Source: Sarcocystis neurona
Lineage: Eukaryota; Apicomplexa; Conoidasida; Eucoccidiorida; Sarcocystidae
Reading direction: 5' to 3'
NCBI GenBank assembly: GCA_000727475.1
Contig: KL647295.1
Span: 2,254,476-2,318,475, forward strand
DNA length: 64,000 nt
Shown here: positions 10,273 to 20,323 of the stretch, piece after piece
How positions within the stretch are numbered: the stretch's first letter is position 1
Layout of the letters: each line of letters opens with the position of its first letter
The notes under the pieces: model-generated
Told to the model about the DNA's origin: nothing
The model's database searches: none
The model's input: only the letters and a program-made list of their open reading frames with translations
Position numbers and translations under genes: made by a program

Positions 10273-13200
10273 AGCAGCAGCAGTTTTCCTGGTGGAAGTA
10301 GCAGCAGTGCCCGAGTCAGCCACAGAAGAGGCAGCTACGGCGGCAAGAGCAACATTGCTGTTAGCAGCGGGATGAACACGAGTAGCAGCATTCGTGGAGG
10401 GAGAACACTTCTATTGCAGACGCAGCAGCAGTGGTGCACGTGTAAGCCAGCAGCGGCATCGCAAGATGAGGAAAACGAAGAGTGTGGCTTCTGCTGGTTG
10501 TGTACCTTGCTGTTTTTCCCCCCGAGAGCCGTGGTTCACTGGCGCTTCCCTTTGATGTTCATATTCGTTCCTTGCCCTCGCTCCAGTTTCGCTGGAGTCT
10601 GGTAATTGCTGCTGCAGGCGGTTGAGCTGCAGCTTCGCGCAAGCCCAGGACACGGCAGCGAGGAAACGCAGCTGTGATTGCAGCGCAGCAGCAGGAGGAG
10701 CCTCCCCGCTGTCGGCCCTGCTGAGCTCCGCAGCAGCAGCCACCTCCTCTAGGTCCAAGCAATTGCTGTCAGAGCAGCGGACCTTTCGCATGCTTTGGGG
10801 ACCCGCCGCCGTTTCCTCTCGTTCAAGTGGTGCCTGCTGGTGGAAAAGCTCCTGCTGGTGTTGCCCGTGGTGGATACGCAGGCGGCCTGTTTTCTCCTCT
10901 TGTTGTGGTGGCTGTTCCCGCTGTCTCTGCTGCTCCTCGTGGCACATTTCTTCGTGCAGTGGAAGCAACTCCTGTTTCCGCTTGCTCGCCGTCTGCCGCT
11001 GACCTCCCTGCAGGCATTGTCCGTCTACATGTCGCTGCTGCAGCTGGTCCTGGTGCTGAAGCTCCAGCTGGCGTTGCACCTCCTGCAGCCTGTCCTTCTG
11101 TTGTGGCGCGTCTACTTTCCCTCGCTGCTCTTCGTCCTGTTTCAATTCTTCCAAGACGCTGGTCTTTTTCGTGGGTGCAGATGAAACCGCCCGAGACAGT
11201 AATTTCTGTTGCTGTTTCGCTGTGTGAACACACTCGTTGAGTGAAGGCAAAATTGCCTGGGAAGGCTCCCGAGGGCTCTCCGGTGCGCTACGTAGCACCT
11301 CGCCTTCTCCCGCAGGTGACATTTGCCCTGCAGTACTGGTGGCAATGGGGCTGCTGGTGGGAGTCAGTGCCGCTCCAAGTGCCTCGCTGCTGCTCTCAAT
11401 GCTGCTCCTGCTGTCGACGCTGCTCCGTCTGTTGCTTCTTTCACCGGACCAGCAGCTGTTGTCACTCGTGGACCGGTGGCCGCTGCTTGTCGTGCTGCTG
11501 CTTTTTCTGTCACCGTCGCTTTTCCTAAGACTCTTGCTACAGGTGTTGCTCCTCCTGCCGTTGCTGCTGCAGCCGCTATCGATGCTGGGAGGACGGGCCA
11601 CTCTGCTGTCACTCCAGTTCTTGCACCAGCTGCTGTGGACCTCGGTCCCGAAGCTGCAGCTACATTCACTGCCGACGCTTCCTGTGTTGCTCGTCCTTCC
11701 GTCCCCTCCTCGGGCGGTGGCCTTGCAGCTCCCGATGCTCCCATTTACACGAGCGGCTCCTGAAATGTGGAAAGACTCTGCAGTTGCTGCCGCTGCCGCT
11801 CGGTGAACAGCCTTTAGGTGGTGCAGTACGCAGTAGAGAAGAGCTAGAAAACGCCTGTCTTCAATGAGTGACGTCGTGCCATCCTTCCAGCCTTCTCCCA
11901 CCTGCCGTCGCTGATTCCACCGCAGCAGCTGCTCCTGCTGAGGCCCTTGTTGCCTCTCCTGCTGCCGCTCGTGCTTCTCGGTCATTTTGTGCAGTCTCTG
12001 CCACGCACGCCGCTTTTCTACACGCCCCTGCTGGAACTCCTGACGACACACGTGCTCCTCTCCCTGTCGCACCTCGTGGAGGGGCTTTTCGTGCTGTAGC
12101 TGCGTCTTCGGCCACGTTTGTGTCTGGTGTGCCCTCACACGCAGCTGCTGTGTCGTCTCTCCCTGCGCATGCACGCCAGTCATACTCTTCACATCTCGTT
12201 GCGTCTTATCCTCCGGTGTGGACGCCGCCTCCTCATTCCCCTGTCGGGTTTCTGCTGATCCAGCTTCCTCCTTCACACGTCTCGCTTCTCTCCCTTGCCC
12301 TCCTGCTTTCTGTGAGCTTCCGCTGTTGCCCTTCGTAAACACCTTTTCGCTAGCGGACCTTTCTGTCAAGTGCAGCACCGCCAGTCGTTGCAGCGCATGC
12401 GCTGCATTAACGAGGCCGAAGTCTGCTGCAACGCGCGCAGACAGACGAATACACAACCGATGCTCTTCACCAGAGGCAGCAGCGTCTGCTGTCGCATCAA
12501 CTCGTCCGCCAACTGCGACAGCAGGAGCACGTCGTGCGTCGGCCGCGGCCGCAGCAATACTTGCGTGGGCGGTAGCAGCGGCAGCACCTGTAGAAGAAGC
12601 AGTGGGTGCAGCAGCACCATGTGTGGTAGCACCGGAGGCAGGCGTAACAGAAACAGCAGCAGCAAGGATTGCCTGTGGCGCATCGGCGTCAAACTTGAGA
12701 TTCTCTTGTAGGTGGACACCAGCAGCAGAGGGATTGCCGCGGGGAGCTGCTTCTGTTCTTAGACGCTGCTGGGTAGCTATTATGTAGGACGAAGAAACAC
12801 GCAGGAGCTCTTCTACCGAGCGACTCCTAGCCAGTGCTGCATGCAACAGCAGCTGCTGCTCCCGCACGAAAGAGCCTCTTGAGGCGCCACGGCGACTGGC
12901 AGAAGACGAACAAAACGACAGGCCAGGAGAAGGCCAGAGCGCGCCACAAGATCCACTCGAAAAGGACTCCGATGGAAAACGACCGGATGAAGAGGTAGGA
13001 GAGAGAGCAGAAGCCCAAACAGAAGATATTGAACAAGAAGAAGATGAGATCGATGCCGTCGTCGCATACGTAGGGAGTCCTGGCCTCGAATCGCTCTTCC
13101 TCGACACACACACAGTGAGGATACTCCTGGAGCAGCTGCATGTGGGACTGTCGCTGCCGCTCCTGTTGTTGATCAAGCGACGTCTCTTGACGCTGGAACG

Positions 13201-15027
13201 GCTGGTGTGGCATCGGCCCCTGCTGTGACAGACACCGCTTCTGTCGCTTCTGCTGCTGTCGCAGCTGCCAAGGCTCTCGGAGCTACAAAAGCAGCGGCTG
13301 CCACTGCCGGAGCCGCTGCCGCTCGCAGGACTGCTGCAGGTACGTCTATCCTGCTGGCTACGAAACCTGCTCCCGTTGTGTGGTGACGCATCAACTCTTC
13401 CACAAGGTGGTCCTAGGTGGGGCGTGCAAAGAGAAGGAAAAGGATCTCGGTAGGCGAGCCAGTCACTGGAGCGAGTGCCTCTCCCGTGGGGCTCGGCTGG
13501 CGCTGCTGGTGCATGCACTTCTCCACGGCTATGTCGCAGGAATGCTGCTTCAGCCTGTTCGCCACCGCCTGGTGTTACACACGCACACTCGCTTGCCAAA
13601 CACGGTGCGGCTTCTCCTTTCGCTGCTCCTCTTGCAACAGCGGTGTCTCTCGAACGTAGAGGCGACGCCTGCCGTGCTGCCGCTGCTGCTGCTGCAGGCT
13701 TTCCAGGGACTGCCGCTGCAGCTGCTGCACCAGCTGCTGCTGAGGGGTGTGCCAGGTCGGTTGCTGCTAACGTAAGCGATGGGCTTGTTACGCATTTCGC
13801 TGCCGCTAGTGTGCACTCACCGACAGCTGTCAGCTCTGCCTTAGTTCCTGCCGCCTCTTTTGCCGCTGCTGCTGCTGGTGTTACAGCACTCAAGTGGGCT
13901 GCTCCTCGACAATGAATCCCTGCTGCTGCTGCTGGTGGTTGTGCTACTACTCTCTCTGCAGTCGCCTGCTGCGGCGCGACTGGCCGAGGGACCTCTTCCT
14001 CTTCTTCTTCTTCGGCACGCTCCGCCACCAAGGCTTCAGGACGCTGTCCTGCGGCTAATCGCGCAACACGCTCCCCTGTCCCCGCCGCTGTTGCTGCTGC
14101 CGCCCTCTTCGCGGTTGCTGCTGCCACTGCTACGTTTTGCTCAGCTCCGGTGACTGCTGTTGCGGCTCCAGGGGGGTACGACGCTACTTGAGCATGTGGT
14201 GGTGGCACTGTCGGATCTGTCCCGACCGCGGCTTGTTCTCTGGCGCAGACCTTTGTAGTCGCCGCCGCCGGCGCTGCGCGTCCGAGTGCTGCTTCGGGAG
14301 TAGCAGCTGCTGCCGCGAATCTTGCGGTGGCTGTGTTCGACGCGAGTCCCGCTGTTCCACAAGTGCTGTCAAGAGATGTGTGGCTAGATAACACACCGCC
14401 TGTAACAACAGAGATTGCGGCTGACACGTGGAATGATGCCCTCACTGCCACACCTGCTGCACCTGCTACACCAGAGGCTATCGTCTGATGTGTCTGAGAC
14501 CCTACGGGTGCTGTCCACTTGACTGCAGGCCCTGCAAGACGCACCGAGCGAAACCCGGCACGTGCCTGCGCTGCTCCTATCTCGCTTGGTGCAGCTGCTG
14601 TGACGCCTGCTCTTGTTCCTGCTCTACAGTGCGGCGAAGCAGCCGACGTGGAAACGTCGGAAGCTGCTGGCTGCCTCGCATTGTCCTCTACTCTTGCTCT
14701 TTCACCTCGGCCATTACGACCGGTGGCCGCAGCCTGGAGACCCACCCAGGGGGCCTTCCGCTGCGAGCACGAAACGCAGCAGCACGGCGACCGTGTGCTG
14801 CAGTAGCGGCTACAGAAAAAGGACAAACGAGTCAAAATGGGAAAGGGAGTTCCTACACGACTTCGATAGAGGGAAGAAGAGAACAAACAGTTGGTGAAAC
14901 AACCGAAGCAAAAAGGAAGAAGGGAAGAGGGACTGTACGGAGGTTTCTGCTGATTCGTGAATAGATATGTTTCTCGTCCGCTCACGGCTTTCTTCCTGCC
15001 AAGTTTAAGTGCAACAACTCCCCTCAT
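10273..15027 (-). CDS. Giant Ala/Gln/Ser-rich HPR/RAP-type protein, N-terminal coding block
   Basis: The frame starts at an ATG (15027-15025) with a basic N-terminus, MRGVVALKLGRKKAVSGRET, compatible with organelle targeting (inference). It runs 1,538 codons to a TAG at 10413-10411, then stays open in the same frame for about 46 codons to a GTAAGT donor at 10272. Alanine-rich tracts dominate 14.9-13.5 kb, Ser/Gly-rich 13.4-13.0 kb and Gln-rich 11.2-10.7 kb. Helical islands near 12400-12360 (GLVNAAHALQRLAVLHL), 11860-11800 and 10660-10610 (LRFLAAVSWACAKLQLNRL) resemble HPR-type units. No RAP domain is seen in this block, while the downstream block has no clear start but carries the RAP-like end. 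I therefore infer one gene with N-terminus here; two separate genes remain possible. Confidence 0.5.
10411..10413 (-). other. In-frame TAG inside the RAP-type coding block
   Basis: On the minus strand a codon series L-Q-TAG-K-C-S continues after the stop with Ala/Ser/Thr-rich coding of the same style and a consensus splice donor in the correct phase 138 bases downstream. It may be the true end of a separate gene, a CAG-to-TAG change in a Gln-rich region, a sequencing error, or a boundary inside an unrecognised intron. Confidence 0.6.
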
Positions 15028-17800
15028 TGAGAAACGGAGCTGAAAGAGACGAGAAAACGCTGGTTAGTGTTGTGCTTCGCGATAGTTCGTAACGAAGCAC
15101 AGTTCTCACCAGATGCGTCATACAAGAGAACCGCTGTGTGCGCATCTATGGGTATTGGATCGCGCTTGCGTCCTTAGTAAAGGAGGTCGGGCGTCATCTG
15201 GAGCCCGACTGCCTTTGTAACTTTCCTGCGTGTGCTGCGCTGCTGTCACTTGGACCTGGTGCTCGCTCGCACACGTTCAGGAGAAGTCCGCGCTCACGGA
15301 GGTGCGGTCCGCATATAAGGAGGAGTCGACGACGCGTTTTTTGCAGCATCACCAGCTTTCCCTGCTTGTACGCCGTTTGGCTCAGGGGGTGACTTGTCGT
15401 ATGCAAGACGTCAACCGAAGGCGCTCTGACGCCAATGTGGAGGCCTCAAACTCTGCCGCGTTCCGCTGGTGACGTTGGTCCCATCGTTGGGCGTGCGGGC
15501 GGGGCATCGGTGCTGCTGCAACTGTCATTGCTGCTGTTGTTGTTACACCAGTGCTGTGCGCGTCGTCGCTCGCATTCCTCCTGCTTTTGGTGTTGCTGTT
15601 GTTTTTGTTGCTGCTGACATGACCAATCTGGCTCTGCTGCTGCGGCCGTTTGCCTACCTGCTTCTGTTTTGTTCGCTGTTATTGCTCTTCAGCCTGCTTT
15701 TTTCGCTGCTGCTCTCTCAATCCTCTAGTTGTCAATGCTGTCGTACTCTACGCTGTCGTCCTTGCTGGAAGATTCCGCTTTGCTCTGCTCTGTGTGTGTG
15801 TGTGTGTATGTGCGCCTGTGTGTGTGTGGACCTTCTCTGCTTAGGCAGACACGGTTGCGCACGGTAGGTTCGAATTCTTTTCAGTTCTGCTACCACATTG
15901 AGAAGACAATTTTGTGATGGTTATAACATTTCAGGAATCCACGCGACTCATATGCTCAAGTAATCTACCAGCAAAGGAAGCCAGGAAGGACAGACAGCCT
16001 CTGCCAGCTCCTCAACCGGGCTACAGGACGCGAAGCAAGGCTTCCGTGCCCTGTGCCTATCATTCGCGGCATTCTAGAATGCCGCAGAGAATAACCACGG
16101 AAGGCACCACGCGGTCATGTGACGAAATGCACAGAAAAACATTCTTTGAAGAAACTCTAAGAATACCAGAGGTTAGGCACAACAAAACCTGCGACGCAGT
16201 TGCGCGAATTTTTCGGTATCCCGTCTACGTGTGGTTGGTAGCCCCATTCTACAACAATGAAGTGCTACGATGTGTGGTGCTAGAGAATTACTCGTAAACA
16301 ATGTTCAAACCCTACTCGGGTCCCCTTCTCGCAGATCGACATCAGTTCAGCTGTACTCCCGTACCTGAGAAACTTTCGAAGGCAGACACTGCGAAAGCGC
16401 CACGTGACATACTCAAAGAAATACCTTGCTAATCTTGCATCACCTGACTCGGTGAAGCTCCACACTGCCCAATGGACACGCCAGGGAAGAAAACGCATGT
16501 ATTCACTCAGTGCAGATCTTCTGGATGAAAAAATCATGAAAGTGATCGGCGGACTGCGAATCTAAGAAGGTTAAAAAAAAGTAAACATACCGTGATTGAC
16601 TCACACTCAATCACTCACTCTCAATCACTGTCAATTCGACACTGGCAGTACCTGCAGCCGTCTCCTACTAGATCTAAACCTCAACACAACTGCTTGGCGT
16701 CAGATAATAAATTTACAGTTCGATGTCTCAAGGTAAGTAGCACCGGAGTCCTCATTACAAGAATCTCACGGCGTCCACACACCTAGACACGGCCACGCTG
16801 GCTCTCAAGTAGCGGGATACATCATGACATTCCGGACTTCGAACTGTGTTTCCAGCCTGAAGCCGAACACGGAAATTAACTTCCAGGTCTCCTTTCACAG
16901 GTAAAGGGTGTTCATTCATTCAAATGCTACCGTAGAAGAGAGTTAAAAACGATCACGCAGGTCGCACACGCTTCTCCAAACCTCGATGTACCACGGTGAG
17001 GTAGTACCAGCGCGTGGCAGAGAAACCGCTTGTCCCTAGTTCGGAGTTTTCAAAAAAAAAGGTGACCCAGGAGTCCAGAAGTGACAATTTAGCACAATAG
17101 CCTAGCGCATCTCCTGCCGACAGCGCATTCGCACACTCGGTAAGCATTGCGGCGCAGGAAGTAACGACGTCAAGAAAACCAATCTGTGATTTAAACTCCC
17201 TCTACGTCCACAGCAAGCGAGTATGTGTATATCTGAGATACAGATTCTGCAACGATCAAACATATATTTTGTGTGTTACATTTTCCTTCAGAGGGCTATG
17301 TTTTTCTTTGTAGACAGCTGACCTCCGTTTTCGCATGCGTCCACGTGTACACATGATACATGCTTACGTATGTCTACCACGCACGAACAACAATGGCGCC
17401 AGCATAGACAAGTACCCGGTACAACTGGAAAATCTAGTACGCATGATCGACACCTGCATATATATCCGCCTTTCTTGATAAAGTATCTTCTGTACACATG
17501 GAAGCCGGGTAGACCACCAACAAAGACGGAAGAGAGCTCTGCAGGGGTAGAGGCATAATAGCGCCTGTCGACGCCTCGAAGTTCGTCCAACCGTTCTTCC
17601 CCTATGGGAGCGCTGCACCATGCTGGCCACTTCAAAAAAATCGGACCCCGGAAAATTTGTTGTTATAGTTCCTCTCTAGCACCATGTTTCTACTTGAGTT
17701 CCTGCAGGGAAGTGTTTCACACGAAGTTTTATTAACGTAAAGGCAGCATAAGCGGCACCGGATATAGAGAGTCAAGATGAGGGAAACTTAGTACGAAAAA
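15028..17800. other. Gene-poor flank 5' of the RAP-type gene
   Basis: The first 900 bases contain a CTG/TTG-rich island (15500-15780) followed by a short GT run (15790-15830). Further right the composition becomes balanced and repeat-poor. A block near 16590-16630 repeats the words CACTCAATCACT and CTCAATCACT. Open frames of 60-130 codons occur on both strands (for example 16280-16537 minus) but show no recognisable domains. The promoter of the minus-strand RAP-type gene should lie just above 15027; no clear motif was found. Confidence 0.5.
15291..15471 (+). CDS. Orphan coding-like exon, unidentified
   Basis: A frame flanked by a CAG acceptor (ends 15290) and a GTGACG donor (starts 15472) encodes about 60 residues with ordinary, non-repetitive composition, including VRSAYKEEST, LVRRLAQGV and QDVNRRRSDANVEA, and looks alpha-helical. 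I found no matching upstream exon with a start codon and no convincing downstream exon. It could be one exon of a small plus-strand gene or a chance open frame. Function not recognised. Confidence 0.25.
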
Positions 17801-17895
17801 TCGTGACATTTGCATATATCTCAGTCAACCCAGGACGCGTGACGCACTGGCACTACAACTAAAATGCTCACGATCAGTGACAAAACAGTTCTTTC

Positions 17896-18170
17896 TCGCC
17901 GTTATTCTGTGGTACAGGCCCGGTTCGATAACAAGAGGCAGTCTATTCACGGATGTTCACGCATTCAGACCTCGTCTGCCGTTCCAAACACAATTCACTG
18001 GAAATCAGTGCCAGTAGGGTTCCTCCCGCCTGTTATATTATAGTGCAGTCACGGTTAGATAATAAGAAGCTTTAGTACACGCACGTGTACACACTGGTAG
18101 ATATAACGTGCGTCTCCGTTCGCGAATGTTCATCCTTAAGACATCGTTTGCGGTTCCACACACAGCTTCC
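17896..18170. repeat. Degenerate tandem duplication, about 131-bp offset
   Basis: The segment around 17896-17993 (with CGGTTCGATAACAAGAGGC and, later, GTTCCAAACACA) reappears diverged about 131 bases later (CGGTTAGATAATAAGAAGC, GTTCCACACACA at 18052-18160). The second copy carries an insertion of CA/GT-rich sequence. It lies in non-coding DNA. Confidence 0.65.
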
Positions 18171-18689
18171 TCGAGTATGGCTGAAATCGGGAGGTACCAG
18201 CAAATTCATAATAATCATACCACCATGTGACACTGTCACGCAAATGTGTAACAGTGGAGGTAAGGGGTAGGGAGTCCTCCACTTTACACTCAGCTATCAC
18301 CTCCGTTACTACCGCATTCGGGAACTGGTTTATCAGCTGCGCACTAACCTTAAGAAATAGCGGGCTTTCCATATATGTACCTACACGTATACGAAGGACA
18401 CTCTACAGCACTGACAGATATGCAGGAACACACGTGCATACACACACGCATATCTAGAGGATGTACTGAGTTGGGATAACCACGCAAACATCGGTTTGTA
18501 TCGCTCCCACTCATCGATAGCGAGCAGCGCGAACCGATGAGAATATGAGCCGCGGTGTTCCGTTGTTAAGTCGTGCTTCATGCGTTACTTAGAATAAGGG
18601 TCATTCGTCAACTTTTGAAGAGTAGGTATCACGGAACTCCACCGTTCTCACCGAGAGTGAAGATCTATTGTGCCTGCTGAAAGCCGTTC

Positions 18690-19010
18690 TCTTCACATGC
18701 TGCCCCAGGGTACTCCACTGTCTATAGATCCTTGAGTATAGACAAATGTGCCTTTCCATGCATGCCAGTCTTCCCAAATAAATGGTGACCGCTTCAAGGG
18801 CCTTCTGCGTCTCTTTCCTCACGAGTAAATCCCCTACACCCGGCTAAAGTGCTACTCCACTGTTTGTTTGCTGTCTCTGCCCGGGTAAACGGCGCCGATC
18901 TTCTTAAATGTTGATGCCTTCAAGACACTCCCCTGACTCCTTCCCCGCGAGGACATCCCTCTACGCGGCTAAACTATACTCTACCGTGTGCTGGTGTGTG
19001 ACTCAGGACG
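18690..19010. repeat. Degenerate tandem repeat, about 125-142 bp units
   Basis: CGGCTAAA and flanking sequence at 18841 recur at 18966, and CTTCAAG at 18792 recurs at 18918, giving offsets of 125-126 bases. A further weak copy is anchored by TACTCCACTGT at 18711 and 18853 (offset 142). The copies are well diverged, so the array is old. A minus-strand open frame at 18601-18822 runs across it and is probably incidental. Confidence 0.6.
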
Positions 19011-19107
19011 TATATGCCCACAGGGGTTTATGGATCTCGACGAAAACCGTACTTCCCCGTCAGCTACTTTCACCTCGTGATTCCCTTGCATCTGTCTCTT
19101 GCTTGCT

Positions 19108-19668
19108 TTATCGGACGTGTGCTGCCCTTCGGTGCCTACGAATCCTCATCATCGACGTTCGCACGTTTCCGTCAATTCCATACGAACACACCGGATATAC
19201 GCACGTAGTCCGAACACACGCGTGTACGTAAGCTGTGCAGACGCTGAAAGTATTGTTCGTACTTTCATACAACACAGCTTTGAAAAAAACGTAGCCCCGA
19301 CATGATTCGTTGAACAAGTGCATCGGGTATCCAAAAGAATACACTGTGTCGAGGATGTCGGCGGCAGGGGGGGCGGCTGTGTGCGCGTTCGTTAACATGC
19401 GCGGTGGTGTGGGTGACTCCTGGTCCCTTCTGCGTTTAGCATCTCCCACGATGAGAGAGATATGCTTTTTTAGTAAAGGGTAATCGTATGTGCTCTTCGC
19501 GTAAAGTACATCCCCTGTGTTCTTTCGACTTTTCTTAGACGTCGATGTTCTTTTATCCTGCAGACGCTCACGAGATTGGAGACGGCATGGCGGCGGAAGG
19601 AAAGTCACCGCGGCTGGTTTTGTGAGGAAACCAGGTATCTTGTCGATTGAAGCTTTGAAGCTATTCAT
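19108..19668 (-). CDS. Hypothetical protein, unidentified minus-strand ORF
   Basis: From an ATG near 19668 a non-repetitive frame of about 186 codons runs to 19108. The first 130 residues look protein-like: a start of MNSFKASIDKIPGFLTKPAA, a basic stretch around SKKSRKN, then YDYPLLKKHISLIVGDAKRR and DILDTVYSFGYPM. The last third is Cys/Val/Thr-rich and overlaps ACGTGT-type sequence, so the true end or a splice donor may come earlier. The ORF faces away from the GlnRS gene and could share a divergent promoter region with it. I do not recognise the family, and chance ORFs are common in this repeat-poor DNA. Confidence 0.3.
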   Translation of the reverse strand: MNSFKASIDKIPGFLTKPAAVTFLPPPCRLQSRERLQDKRTSTSKKSRKNTGDVLYAKSTYDYPLLKKHISLIVGDAKRRRDQESPTPPRMLTNAHTAAPPAADILDTVYSFGYPMHLFNESCRGYVFFKAVLYESTNNTFSVCTAYVHACVRTTCVYPVCSYGIDGNVRTSMMRIRRHRRAAHVR

Positions 19669-19699
19669 GATCACATTGGGAACTGAAATTTTTGCTTCC

Positions 19700-20323
19700 C
19701 ACTGACTTGTTGCGGGTTTTGCCTCAGCAGCGCTTCTTGTAGTTTAGAAGTCGTGCGGGGTCCTGTCTGAGTGCTTTTGTCTTGTTCCACTCTTTCGGAG
19801 CCTTTTTGTTTCGATACAGACATTTTTTACCTACGTTGTTCATCGTGCGGTGTTCTCGCTTGTGCGCACGTTGTGCGTTGCCCTTCCCTCGTACATCCTT
19901 CCTGCGATCGCCTTGCGGGTCGGGTCGCCTGGGAAATTTTTTGCTCTTCGAATATTTATTCGTCCACCAATTTTTAACGGTTTGTTGGTTTCCTCAGTTT
20001 CCAGTCGTCTGCTTTTTCGACTCCGGAGTTGCGGCTCTCTGGTAATCACGGACCGCTGCCTTTGCATTTTGCTGCCTTCGTGGCACCTCCGCCTGCAAGC
20101 TTTTACTGGTTCGTGGTGGGGTTGCGCTCCGCTACCCTCTGTTAACTCCTTCATTTGCAGGCCTTAACTCCTCCACTCTCTTTGATTTCTTCCACTTCCT
20201 CGGTCACCACTTTTCTGCGGCATCTCAGGCACAATCCGTGACGCGCACGCGTATTCGCACCCACCTCTTCCCGCGCTTCAGTCGCTGCCTTCTCGGCGGT
20301 CTTTACTCTGTCACGCTCCCACT
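19700..20323 (+). promoter_or_regulatory. Probable promoter/5' UTR region of the GlnRS gene
   Basis: Strongly C/T-rich on the plus strand, with repeated TTCCTC, CTTCC and TTCGTG words and no ORF with coding character. It ends directly at the GlnRS ATG (20324). A similar C/T-rich leader precedes the SAP30BP-like gene. No TATA-type element or defined initiator could be assigned, so the call rests on position and composition only. Confidence 0.35.

Noticed and set aside
15470..15880. Hydrophobic Leu/Val/Ala frames suggesting a membrane protein
   Set aside because: Created by CTG/TTG and GT runs; no start codon with context, no consistent exon structure and the frames end in a GT microsatellite.
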